Positions 51,942 through 60,722 of a stretch of 64,000 nucleotides of DNA are shown one piece after another. The stretch is from [Clostridium] asparagiforme DSM 15981 (GTDB lineage: Bacteria > Bacillota > Clostridia > Lachnospirales > Lachnospiraceae): positions 4,340,001 to 4,404,000 of the forward strand of contig CP102272.1 in the NCBI GenBank assembly GCA_025149125.1. Direction: 5' to 3'. The position numbers were made by a program, and so were the translations under genes. The stretch's first letter is position 1. Each line of letters starts with the position of its first letter. The notes under the pieces were generated by a model. That model had not been told where the DNA came from. It did no database searches and saw nothing but the letters and a program-made list of their open reading frames with translations.

Positions 51942-53174
51942 TTAAACCTCTCCTTCTATTTGATCGCAAACGCGTTTGACCCCCACGTTCTTGTCCTGAT
52001 ATTTGTAAGGTATGTAGTATTCTTTGTGGCCCAGCGCCTCGCTTCTGGTCATCTCGCCGCCGGCCACCCGCCCGGCCAGCCCGGCCAGCCGCCCGGCCAG
52101 TTCGTCCAGGGAACACTCTCCCCTCAAAACAGCGCCCGCATCAAAATCCATATCGTCCTTCATGCGGAGAAAGGTGCTGCTGTTGCCCGTGATTTTGATA
52201 ACCGGGGCCACAGCGCTCCCCACCACATTCCCAGCGCCCGTAACCAGAAAGGTCAGGTGGCAGCCGCAGGAGATCAGATCCGTCAACCCCTCGTTGTCAT
52301 TTGGATTTGTAATGCCAAACTGCATCCAGTGGGGATCAGGCGTGGAATCGAGCAGCCACAAGCCCGGATGTCCCGGCCTTCCCCCCACCTTCAGAACCCC
52401 TTCAATGGGACGGGAACCGCTTTTTACGACAGCGCCCATGCTTTTCTCCTCGATTGTGGAAAGACCGCCTGCAAAATTCCCCGGACTTACGGAATATTGG
52501 CGCACGGATTTGCAGTAATCAAGGGCCTTGTGATAGGTGTAACGGATCTCTTCCCGGGCCCTGTCAGTAGCCGCTCTGTCCAGAAGGCTGTCCAGCAGCC
52601 CAACCGCCTCCACGATCTCCTCAAAAATCGCGGTACCGCCCTGGTCAACCAGCCGGTCAAAAAATCTGCCCACCACCACATTCCCGGCAAGCCCGCTTGT
52701 GAAATCGCTTCCGCCGCATTCCGCCCCGACTACCAGATCGGAAAACCCCATAGGGACAACCGGTACCTGCTTCAACTGTTCCATCATGTCCCGGCAGTAA
52801 CCCAGCCCCTTTTCAATCGCTTTCTCCGTACCGCCCTCATTTTGGATAAACATCCACGCTCCGGGCTTTCCCTCCTCCCTGGCAATCCTGCACAGCCACT
52901 CAGGCTGCACATACTCGCAGCCAAGCCCGACGGTGAGCACCGCGCCCACGTTGGGGTGGCGGATCAGCGCGATCAAAAGCCGAACCGCATACTCATTGTC
53001 GGTACATCCCTGAAAGCCGACCACTTCCACCTCGCTGCAGTTCATCCTCCGGACAATCTCATCCGCCACGAAATGAGAACACTCCACCGTATAGATCACC
53101 AGCAATTTATTCCGGATACCGATTCTCCCATCCAGGCGCTTAAAGCCGTTCCATGTATGCTCAGACGTTCGCAT
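51942..53174 (-). CDS. UxaA-family altronate dehydratase, large subunit
   Basis: 410 residues, matching the C-terminal part of UxaA/GarD: WNGFKRLDGRIGIRN at the start, VVGFQGCTDNEYA, GAECGGSDFTSGLAGNVVVG near residue 165 and a C-terminal TRSEALGHKEYYIPYK. The cysteines in these segments fit an iron-binding dehydratase. The start at 53174 is chosen because GAGGTGG precedes it; the ATG at 53192 overlaps the preceding gene and lacks a site. It works with the SAF subunit encoded next to it; together they are the split form of single-chain altronate/galactarate dehydratases. Confidence 0.88.
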   Translation of the reverse strand: MRTSEHTWNGFKRLDGRIGIRNKLLVIYTVECSHFVADEIVRRMNCSEVEVVGFQGCTDNEYAVRLLIALIRHPNVGAVLTVGLGCEYVQPEWLCRIAREEGKPGAWMFIQNEGGTEKAIEKGLGYCRDMMEQLKQVPVVPMGFSDLVVGAECGGSDFTSGLAGNVVVGRFFDRLVDQGGTAIFEEIVEAVGLLDSLLDRAATDRAREEIRYTYHKALDYCKSVRQYSVSPGNFAGGLSTIEEKSMGAVVKSGSRPIEGVLKVGGRPGHPGLWLLDSTPDPHWMQFGITNPNDNEGLTDLISCGCHLTFLVTGAGNVVGSAVAPVIKITGNSSTFLRMKDDMDFDAGAVLRGECSLDELAGRLAGLAGRVAGGEMTRSEALGHKEYYIPYKYQDKNVGVKRVCDQIEGEV

Positions 53175-53184
53175 ATTTACCACC

Positions 53185-53511
53185 TCATTCATATTTAATA
53201 TCGCAGGGGGCGCCCGTATAGAGATCCAGGTGACTCGACCGCTCGTCGTATATACTGCGCATACAGTGCAGATGCACCCACTGACCGCATTTTATATCCC
53301 TGGTCGCACGCCCAATGACGGCTCCGTATTTTATAATATCGTCCCCACTCGTTATATCGTTCACAGCAATCTTATGTCCGATGGGGATATTCTCAAGCAC
53401 AGAAACCGAGTCCGTCTTCCGGTCCCCCTTCACCTGCGCGGGGCCGGGCGTCAGCGGCGCCAGGGCCGTAGCCACATTGTCTTTCATTTCCACTTGAAAA
53501 ATTACCTGCAT
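53185..53511 (-). CDS. UxaA-family dehydratase, small (SAF) subunit
   Basis: A 108-residue protein whose core is the SAF domain usually found at the N-terminus of UxaA: ENIPIGHKIAVNDITSGDDIIKYGAVIGRATRDIKCGQWVHLHCMRS (about residues 40-86). It is the first gene of the operon, with TSS predicted about 45 nt upstream and two LacI-type operators at the promoter. Confidence 0.88.
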   Translation of the reverse strand: MQVIFQVEMKDNVATALAPLTPGPAQVKGDRKTDSVSVLENIPIGHKIAVNDITSGDDIIKYGAVIGRATRDIKCGQWVHLHCMRSIYDERSSHLDLYTGAPCDIKYE

Positions 53512-53535
53512 TTTTATACCCTCACATCCTTTAGG

Positions 53536-53591
53536 CGAAACGTTTCTGTAAAATCTGCTTTCATCATATACCGAAACGTTTCGCTTGTCAA
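53536..53591 (-). promoter_or_regulatory. Promoter with paired LacI-type operators for the sugar-acid operon
   Basis: On the minus strand the -35 TTGACA (53591-53586) and -10 TATGAT (53568-53563) have a 17-nt spacer. The palindrome CGAAACGTTTCG (53572-53583) sits inside the spacer. A second copy, CGAAACGTTTCT (53536-53547), lies just downstream of the expected start site near 53556. Their centres are 36 bp apart. Confidence 0.85.
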
Positions 53592-53736
53592 TAATCTTTT
53601 TGTATTTGCCGCCAATTCCGTCATTATTGACAAATTAATATCATAATTTTAGCTACAATATCCATATAAGGCGGGCAATCTGGTTCCATCCAACCATCGT
53701 CCACAGACTGTGCCGGAAGCCGTTTGCATCCAAACG

Positions 53737-53783
53737 AAAAAGGAACCCTGCCGGCAGTTTTGCCGGAACAGAGTTCCTTTTTC
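53737..53783 (-). terminator. Terminator of the mannosidase-glucokinase operon
   Basis: On the minus strand AAAAAGGAAC pairs with GTTCCTTTTT around an inner TCCGGCA-loop-TGCCGG stem, ending in a T-run. It is a strong intrinsic terminator about 70 nt after the glucokinase stop. The rest of the 53512-53852 gap holds the operator region and no gene. Confidence 0.8.
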
Positions 53784-53852
53784 AAATATGGGGTTTTCAT
53801 TCGGTGGACGCTTCTTCTGTCCGGTTTCAGGATTTCGCCATGCGAAAGCCGC

Positions 53853-54809
53853 TCAACGCCTCCCAAGCAGCGCCGCCCCGATCAATCCCGCGTCGTTTCC
53901 CAGCTCCGCCAGGCGGATATCCGTGTGGACGCTGCTGTCCCTGGCGTAATCCTCCTCCGCCACAAGCCGTTTCAACGGCTCCAGCAGCAGCTCCCCCGCC
54001 CGGCTGACGCCTCCGCCGATGCAGATGATCTCCGGCTGAAAGATGTTGACCAGGTTGGTGACGCCGATTGCCAGATAACCGATATACCGCTCCACCACCA
54101 TGGCCGCAGTCTGGTCTCCGCGTCCGGCCGCCTCAAAGACGGTTCTGCCGTCCGCCATCCGCTTGTCTCCTCCGCAGAGCTCCCACAGCAGAGACCCGGG
54201 CGCGCTGTCCATTGCCTCCCGGGTCTGGCCGATCAGGGCCGTGGCCGATGCCAGGGCCTCGAAGCAGCCTCTGCGTCCGCAGTTACACTCCGGCCCGTTC
54301 CGGTCGATCACCATATGGCCCAGCTCCCCGGCGCCGTAGTTCACGCCGTTCCAGAGCTTCCCGCCCAGGATGATTCCTCCGCCCACGCCTGTGCCCAGGG
54401 TCACAGCGATCATGGAATCGGCTCCCCTTCCGCCTCCCGCCAGGTACTCGCCCCAGGCCGCGGCGTTGGCGTCGTTGTCAAACCAGATCTTTTTGCCCGG
54501 AAAACAGCCCGCCATCATCTCCACAATGGGCTCGTGGAGAAAGCCCAGATTGTTGGCGAATTCCAGTACCCCTTCCTTCTGGTTGGCAGTGCCGGGCACC
54601 CCCATACCCACGGCGCTCACCTGCTCGATGGGAACGCCCGCCTGCTCTGCGGCTCTGCGGCCCGCGTGAGCCATGTCCGCCGCGATCTCCGCCGCAGGAC
54701 GGCCCGCCCCGGTGGCAAGGTTGGCCCTGCCCAGGATTTTTCCCTGTTCATCCACCAGAGCCGCCGCAATATTGGTGCCTCCCAGGTCGATTCCGATATA
54801 ATATTCCAT
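53853..54809 (-). CDS. glcK: ROK-family glucokinase
   Basis: A 318-residue ROK sugar kinase. The ATP-binding start is GIDLGGTNIAAALVDEQG, the catalytic Asp lies in IWFDNDANAAAWGEY, and the ROK zinc motif CNCGRRGCFEALAS near residue 170 is complete with GELGHMVID. It phosphorylates glucose or another hexose with ATP. As the last gene after the mannosidase, it probably phosphorylates the hexoses released, such as mannose or glucose; this is inference. Confidence 0.88.
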   Translation of the reverse strand: MEYYIGIDLGGTNIAAALVDEQGKILGRANLATGAGRPAAEIAADMAHAGRRAAEQAGVPIEQVSAVGMGVPGTANQKEGVLEFANNLGFLHEPIVEMMAGCFPGKKIWFDNDANAAAWGEYLAGGGRGADSMIAVTLGTGVGGGIILGGKLWNGVNYGAGELGHMVIDRNGPECNCGRRGCFEALASATALIGQTREAMDSAPGSLLWELCGGDKRMADGRTVFEAAGRGDQTAAMVVERYIGYLAIGVTNLVNIFQPEIICIGGGVSRAGELLLEPLKRLVAEEDYARDSSVHTDIRLAELGNDAGLIGAALLGRR

Positions 54810-54877
54810 GTTGTCCTCCTGTTATCATCAAAATGCCGCCGTCGTTTCCGCCAACCAGCGCCTCAATATCAGCAATA

Positions 54878-57800
54878 TCAACAGATTTTGAGGGTGAGAA
54901 TTTCGTAGGGTTTTACGGTGATCTCCGCACGCTCTCCGTCGTGCTTCAGCTCCCGCAGCCGGTTTTCCATACAGCTGCACGCCCAGAGCTGTTTTCCTGC
55001 CAGAATGGAGGCCTCCACCGCGGCCCGGGTCCGTTTTCCGTAGGCCTCGTACAGGCGGATCACGATCCCGTCGCCGTCCTCCGCCTGTTTGACGGTCTCC
55101 ACGATCACATTTTCCGCCCTGACGCGGATGAGGGAGAAACCGGTGAGAGGCGCGCCGGTAAGTGCGGCTGTGGTTCTACCGCTTCCGGGGCCCATGGCTG
55201 CGTTTTCGCCGTCTCCGCGCCGCGCTGCTGCCGTTTTGCAGTTCCTGCACCCCACTTCTGCTTTTTTACCGTCCCCCCATACCTCCATCCCGTTTTCCTG
55301 CTTCCGCTCCGTCTGCCACCCAATCAGCGGACAGTTCAGATCATACGCCTCCCGGACCACCCGCCCGGCCCGGAAATCTCCGGCGTGGGGGTACAGAGCG
55401 TAGGTGAAGCGGTGGATCTCCTGATCCGCGTCGGGGTAGGGAAATATGCCGGATTTGATCAGCGTCAGACGCATCACCCCATCATGGATGTCATAGCCGT
55501 ACTTGCAGTTGTTGAGCAGCGCCACGCCGTAACCATACTCTGACAAATCCGCCCACTTGTGGGCGCAGACCTCGAACTTCGCCTGTTCCCAGCTGGTGTT
55601 GCGGTGGGTGGGTCGCTCCACGTTTCCGAACTGCACATCGTAAACCGCGCGCTCCGCCAGCACGTCCACGGGGAAGGCCGCCTTTAACATCAGCTGGCTC
55701 TCGCGCCAGTCCACGGTGGTGACAAAATCGATTCGGGCCGTGTGGCGGTAAAAGCAGATATCCTGACGGATCGCGGAACTCATAAAGCGCTTCTCACAGC
55801 GGACCACCGCTCGGACCGCTGTGTTTTCCACCAGTTCCAGACGGGTCACATCCGTGACGGCCCACTGCTTCTCCTCGTAGGACTCGTCGATGTTCCAGGC
55901 GTCGTAGCTCTCAGGCCGGTCCTCAAAGACCATCAACGCGTTGCCCGTCCTACCGGCGGCGATGATCTCCCGCTCCTCCCTGCGGTCATACAGGGAAACG
56001 ATCTCCCCCGCCCCGTCAAAGCGCAGATCATAAAAATCGGTGCGAAGACCGGCGAGATAGCCGCCGTCGCCGTTCTCCCAGCTGAGAACCACCCCGGTTC
56101 CTTCTGCTTCCTCCCGCGCTGTCCAGTCTGACGGACTCAAGACCCTCACACCCTTGGCCGGCACGTTTTCCACCAAAAGCAGCCGTTTTTGCCCGTTTAC
56201 CACAGTTTCAACCAGACCGCTGCGGTCAAATCCCAGCTGGTTTACCACGAACCATTTTCCATCCGGCTCATCATGCCCCGCCGCGGCAATCCCCCGTTTC
56301 GCCCGCTCCGTCACCTGCGCGCATATCTCCCGCAGCCTCGCAAACTGCCGGTCCGAATCCTGGTAGACCTCCCCGATGGAGGACCCGGGCAGAATGTCGT
56401 GGAACTGGTTGAGCAGCAGCAGCTTCCACGCCTCCTTAAGCTCCTGCTGCGGGTAGGAAAATCCCTGGTCCGCCAACCCCGCCATAACGCAGAGCAGTTC
56501 CGCGTCCATGAGCAGGAACTCGCACTCCCGGTTGTTCTTCTTGATCCGGGCCATGGAGGTATAAGTGCCCCGGTGGAATTCCAGATACAACTCCCCGCAC
56601 CACCTGGGAACTTTTTTGCCCTCCAGATTATTCTCCAGAATATGGAAAAATTCTTTTACACCCGTGATCCGGACCGCCGGGCAGTCTCCCGTGAAGTTCC
56701 CTGCCCCCGCCTCCAGGCGCTTCTCCTCCTCCAGCATCTCCCGGGTGGTGCCTCCCCCTCCGTCCCCAAAACCGAAGCAGGTCAGCACGTCCCGGCTCAG
56801 ATCCTTGTTCCGGTAGCGCTGCCAGGTCCCCATGACCTGGCTGGCGTTCATCCGCCCGTTGTAGGTGGTCTCAAAGGACCTGCGGCCGCCCACCTGGGGA
56901 TATTTTTTGTAGTCGCTGGTAGTGATAAAATAGGTCAGCACCTCGCTGCCGTCCAGTCCCCGCCAGTAAAAGGTGTCGTTGGGGATCTGATTGTACTCGT
57001 TCCAGCCCAGCTTTGTGGTCATGAAATACCGGATCCCCGCCTGCCTTAAAATCTGCGGCAACGCCACGCAGTAGCCGAACACGTCCGGCAGCCAAAGCAC
57101 CTCCTGGCCGTCCCCGGTTCCGAACTCCTCCTGAAAAAAGGCTTTTCCGTAGAGAATGTGCCGGATCAGGGATTCCCCGGAGGACAGGTTGCAGTCCGCT
57201 TCCAGCCACATGGCGCCCTCGGTCTCCCAGCGTCCTTCCCGCACCCGCTCCCGAATCTTCTCATAGAGCCAGGGCGCTTCCTCCTTCACAAACTGGTAGA
57301 GCTGGGGCTGGCTGGACATAAAGCGGTACTCCGGGTACTCCTCCATCAGCCGGATCACGGTGAGGAAACTGCGCACCGCCTTCTGCCGGGTCTGACGCAG
57401 AGGCCATTTCCAGGCCACGTCGATGTGAGTGTGGCCGATGCCGTGAACCACCACCCGGGGCAGCGGCCGTTCTGCGCTATAGTGCGCGGTCTGCAAAAAC
57501 GCTTCCGCCGCCTTTACGGACTGCGCAAAGGCCGGGCCGCTCACATCCCGCAGATCCAGCAGGTTGACGCACCGGTTCAGAACCTCCTCCCGCTCCAGCC
57601 GCCCGTTCTCCTCATCGCCCATAAGATCGGCCAGGTCCCACAATACCTTGAGATCATAATACAGCTGATCAATCTCCCGGTCCAGGGCGCACAGGGAAAC
57701 GTCGAAGAAGTTCGTCCTGCCCGCCGAATTGGAATAGGCGTAAAAGCTCAGGTCCACGGTCTCCCCACCCGCCGCCCGCTCCGCCAGCAAAATCCGGTTG

Positions 57801-58165
57801 TGGTTTAAATCCATGGTGCCGTACATCTGCCCGTCCCGGTACACGATCACCTGGGGATTGTCCGTGTTCCAGAGATCCGTCGCCCCGGTGGACAGGCAGA
57901 GAAGAACCTTTTCCCCACGCCAGTCCGCCGGCAGCTTCACCTGCGTGTCGAACCAGAAATGCCGGTCCGACCCGCCCCAGGTGTCCCCGGGGAGCGCCGT
58001 CTCCCAGTTCAGCCCCGCAAACGCCTCCGCTTCCGGTTCAAAAACAGCGGGCAGATCATATGCCGCGTCCGCCCGCCTGATGGTCTCCGGGCGGAGCCGC
58101 CCTTTAAAGCGCAGCTCCCCCAGTGTCTTTATAATTGTATGGATTCTGTCCCATTTTCGATTCAT
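54878..58165 (-). CDS. Alpha-mannosidase, glycoside hydrolase family 38
   Basis: A 1095-residue GH38 enzyme. A beta-sandwich N-terminal region is followed by the catalytic domain starting near residue 245: VHGIGHTHIDVAWKWPLRQTRQKA (zinc-binding His and Asp), then WLPDVFGYCVALPQILRQAG with the nucleophile Asp near residue 375, and SIGEVYQDSD. C-terminal beta-domains complete it. No signal peptide, so intracellular action on imported alpha-mannosides is likely. The start at 58165 is used since the upstream gene stops at 58179 and the earlier frame overlaps it. Confidence 0.9.
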   Translation of the reverse strand: MNRKWDRIHTIIKTLGELRFKGRLRPETIRRADAAYDLPAVFEPEAEAFAGLNWETALPGDTWGGSDRHFWFDTQVKLPADWRGEKVLLCLSTGATDLWNTDNPQVIVYRDGQMYGTMDLNHNRILLAERAAGGETVDLSFYAYSNSAGRTNFFDVSLCALDREIDQLYYDLKVLWDLADLMGDEENGRLEREEVLNRCVNLLDLRDVSGPAFAQSVKAAEAFLQTAHYSAERPLPRVVVHGIGHTHIDVAWKWPLRQTRQKAVRSFLTVIRLMEEYPEYRFMSSQPQLYQFVKEEAPWLYEKIRERVREGRWETEGAMWLEADCNLSSGESLIRHILYGKAFFQEEFGTGDGQEVLWLPDVFGYCVALPQILRQAGIRYFMTTKLGWNEYNQIPNDTFYWRGLDGSEVLTYFITTSDYKKYPQVGGRRSFETTYNGRMNASQVMGTWQRYRNKDLSRDVLTCFGFGDGGGGTTREMLEEEKRLEAGAGNFTGDCPAVRITGVKEFFHILENNLEGKKVPRWCGELYLEFHRGTYTSMARIKKNNRECEFLLMDAELLCVMAGLADQGFSYPQQELKEAWKLLLLNQFHDILPGSSIGEVYQDSDRQFARLREICAQVTERAKRGIAAAGHDEPDGKWFVVNQLGFDRSGLVETVVNGQKRLLLVENVPAKGVRVLSPSDWTAREEAEGTGVVLSWENGDGGYLAGLRTDFYDLRFDGAGEIVSLYDRREEREIIAAGRTGNALMVFEDRPESYDAWNIDESYEEKQWAVTDVTRLELVENTAVRAVVRCEKRFMSSAIRQDICFYRHTARIDFVTTVDWRESQLMLKAAFPVDVLAERAVYDVQFGNVERPTHRNTSWEQAKFEVCAHKWADLSEYGYGVALLNNCKYGYDIHDGVMRLTLIKSGIFPYPDADQEIHRFTYALYPHAGDFRAGRVVREAYDLNCPLIGWQTERKQENGMEVWGDGKKAEVGCRNCKTAAARRGDGENAAMGPGSGRTTAALTGAPLTGFSLIRVRAENVIVETVKQAEDGDGIVIRLYEAYGKRTRAAVEASILAGKQLWACSCMENRLRELKHDGERAEITVKPYEILTLKIC

Positions 58166-58178
58166 ATTCCGTCCCGCC

Positions 58179-59867
58179 TCACTGCAAGTCCCGGTTTCCC
58201 GCCGCCACAAGGCGGATATCCACCGTTTTTTCAAATGGAGTATACTCGTTTAAGTACACGGTGTAGCCGGAAGCGTTGACTTCCTCGCCGCTGTAATGCC
58301 CGCCGAACTCATGGGTACCGAAGCCGGGGCCGAACTCCACCGTCCGGTCGCCCTGGCGCAGCTGTGCCATTCCGCTCTTTAAAATCATCCAGCCGCCCGC
58401 ATCCGTGCGCAGGTGGAAGCAATCATGCTCCAGCACCGCGTCCTTCGGAGTGCAAATCTGCACCCGGAGCGGAACTCTGGAGAGCCCCTCCGCCTTGATG
58501 CGCAGGCTCAGTCCGTCCGCCGCCTCGGCGATCTCCACCTGGATATCCAGGCGCGCGTTGTTTAGAATCTCCCGCCTGGTGTGGTCCATTTTCCACCAGT
58601 CGTTTGTGCCCTGGGATTCCCCAAAGGGCTGGTAATAGCTGGTGTAAACCGTGGATTTCAGGGTACATTTCCCCTCCTCCACCTCCATGGTCTCCGGGAT
58701 AAAATTGCGGCAGCTGCCCACGCTCTCGCCGATCTTCACAAACAGCGGCAGCTCGCCGAACTTGACGTACAGAAACGCGGATTTTCCGCTGAGCACGCTG
58801 TAGCCGTACCGCCCGTTTTTGACCCTGAGCACCCCCGCGTCCCGGAAATATTTCCGGTAGGTATCCGGGAAGCCGCAGCCCGAAAACTTATGCTCATACA
58901 TGGCCTTGTGGGCCATGACAATGTGCAGGCAGTCCGGAGCCAGATCGCCCCGCTCCTGATTGTCCCGGATGATCCTGTGGGCCGCCGCGTCGAACTCCTC
59001 GCGATATTTTCCATATTCTCCCAGTTTCTCCTCCGGCAGGGAGGCCATAAACAGGTACTGGTAAAAGTATTTGTCCGGATAGTCGGCCTTGCCCTGATCC
59101 TGGCGGGTGGAATTCTGGGTGAAAATGGTGCCGTCCGGGTCAATGTAGGTCAGCATCATATGAAGGTTTCTGGCCACGTAGCCCAGGTAGTCCGGGTCGC
59201 CGGATTCCTCATACATGGCCATCATGGCATTGTTGACCACCGCATTGTAATTGCCTGTGGACCGCTCCGCGTACTCTCCGTCCGCGCTCCCGTCGATGCC
59301 CTCCGCCAGATACTGCCCGGCCCGGGCCATAAGCTCCGGCGCCAGGTCCGGAAACAAACCTGCACCCTGCATCAGGGCCGCGGTGATGCCCCAGCGGTGG
59401 TTGGGTGTGTGAAATCCTCCGGTGCGGATCATTTCCAGGGAACGCCTCATGACAAAGCGATATTTTTCCCGCAGCGTATCCACCAGTTTGTCCGCTCCCG
59501 CGGGCTCGTACAGCTCCAGCACGCGGTAGGCGGCGAACAGCCGCTTGAAGCAGAAGGAGGTGTCGGCCGCGGAGTTGAAATTGCAGGTGGGGTAATCCAG
59601 CGCGCCGTTGTCCCGCTGCCATCTGCCGATGAAATCCATTGCCAGGTTCATGGCCTCAAGCAGCTCCTTGTCATGGTAGTACCGGCTGTCCCGGTTACAG
59701 TACACCGAGACGGCCGCGGCCAGGGCGTAGATCGTGGGTTTGCCCTCGATCACATCCCCCCGCATGGCTCCGAAGTCCTCCCTGGACCGGTCCAGAACCT
59801 GGGCGTTTAAGAAATGCTCCACCCTGCGCTCCGCAGAGCGGATCAGATGCCCCAGATAGCGTTTCAT
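58179..59867 (-). CDS. Unclassified alpha/alpha-toroid plus beta-sandwich carbohydrate enzyme
   Basis: 562 residues without recognised family. The first ~330 residues are helix-rich with motifs typical of polysaccharide-lyase or unsaturated-glycoside toroids: QRDNGALDYPTCNFNSAADTSF, GGFHTPNHRWGITAALMQGAGL (around residue 150-172) and STGNYNAVVNNAMMAMYE. The second half, with EFGGHYSGEEVNAS, appears to be beta strands. The fold resembles heparinase II/III-type proteins; a cytoplasmic glycan hydrolase or lyase role is inferred from neighbours GH38 and GH88/105. Lies between permease and mannosidase genes with 13- to 15-nt gaps. Confidence 0.6.
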   Translation of the reverse strand: MKRYLGHLIRSAERRVEHFLNAQVLDRSREDFGAMRGDVIEGKPTIYALAAAVSVYCNRDSRYYHDKELLEAMNLAMDFIGRWQRDNGALDYPTCNFNSAADTSFCFKRLFAAYRVLELYEPAGADKLVDTLREKYRFVMRRSLEMIRTGGFHTPNHRWGITAALMQGAGLFPDLAPELMARAGQYLAEGIDGSADGEYAERSTGNYNAVVNNAMMAMYEESGDPDYLGYVARNLHMMLTYIDPDGTIFTQNSTRQDQGKADYPDKYFYQYLFMASLPEEKLGEYGKYREEFDAAAHRIIRDNQERGDLAPDCLHIVMAHKAMYEHKFSGCGFPDTYRKYFRDAGVLRVKNGRYGYSVLSGKSAFLYVKFGELPLFVKIGESVGSCRNFIPETMEVEEGKCTLKSTVYTSYYQPFGESQGTNDWWKMDHTRREILNNARLDIQVEIAEAADGLSLRIKAEGLSRVPLRVQICTPKDAVLEHDCFHLRTDAGGWMILKSGMAQLRQGDRTVEFGPGFGTHEFGGHYSGEEVNASGYTVYLNEYTPFEKTVDIRLVAAGNRDLQ

Positions 59868-59882
59868 ACGATGTCCTCCTTA

Positions 59883-60722
59883 TCAGCCTTTCACGCCTGT
59901 GGTGGCGATTCCCCCGGTAATGTACTTCTGGAGGAAAATGAAAATCACGATGATGGGCAGAATGGAGAGGATGGAGGACGCCAGAATCGCGTTCCAGTTG
60001 ACTCCCATGGTGCCGATGTAGCTCTTGATTGCGATCTGAATGGTGAATTTCTTCTGGTCGGACAGCACCATCAGAGGCAGGATATAGTCGTTCCATCTCC
60101 ACACAAAGGAGAAAATGGTCAGGGAAACGGTCACCGACGATGCCAGCGGCATCATGATGGTGGTGAAAATCTTGAACTCCCCGGCCCCGTCCAGCCTGGC
60201 CGACTCCGCCAGGGACAGCGGAATGGACATGAAGTGCTGGCGGTACATGAAAATTCCCGTGGTGGTGGTGACCACCGGCAGAATCACGCCCCAGATGTTG
60301 TTGTACAGGCCGATGGCGCTGATCACGGTGAACTGGGAGACCGTCAGAATCTCGCCGGGGATCAGGGTTCCCAGCAGGAACACGGCGAACACCTTGTTGG
60401 AGTAGGGGATCTCATGGCGGTAGATGGCCAGGCCGTACCCGCACATGGCGCTGATAGCCAGAGTGATCAGGGTGCCCACCACAGCCAGAAACAGGCTGTT
60501 CTTCACATACTGGAAAAATCCGCTGCCGATCACATTTTTGTAGGAGTCCAGACTGAAGTTTTCCGGCAGGAAATGAAGGGGGTAAGCGAACAGCTCCGTG
60601 GAGTCCTTAAAGGAGCTCATGAGCAGCCAGATAATGGGAAATACCATCACAAAGGACACGCCAAGGCCCACAATGGTGGTGACCACGGTCAGCACGCGCT
60701 TTTTATCGGAAGCCTTACTCAT
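59883..60722 (-). CDS. Carbohydrate ABC transporter permease (MalG type)
   Basis: A 279-residue membrane protein with six predicted helices and the EAA-type loop AESARLDGAGEFKIFTTIMMPLA near residue 180. It overlaps the MalF-type gene by 4 nt, showing translational coupling. Glycan-operon importer; its ATPase is not encoded locally. Confidence 0.92.
   Translation of the reverse strand: MSKASDKKRVLTVVTTIVGLGVSFVMVFPIIWLLMSSFKDSTELFAYPLHFLPENFSLDSYKNVIGSGFFQYVKNSLFLAVVGTLITLAISAMCGYGLAIYRHEIPYSNKVFAVFLLGTLIPGEILTVSQFTVISAIGLYNNIWGVILPVVTTTTGIFMYRQHFMSIPLSLAESARLDGAGEFKIFTTIMMPLASSVTVSLTIFSFVWRWNDYILPLMVLSDQKKFTIQIAIKSYIGTMGVNWNAILASSILSILPIIVIFIFLQKYITGGIATTGVKG

Noticed and set aside
51960-53198. 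Open frame of 412 codons on the plus strand
   Set aside because: Antisense to the UxaA-like large subunit, whose family match is clear.
58581-59810. Open frame of 409 codons on the plus strand
   Set aside because: Antisense to the unclassified toroid gene; the product is His/Val/Leu-rich without domain features and has no ribosome site.
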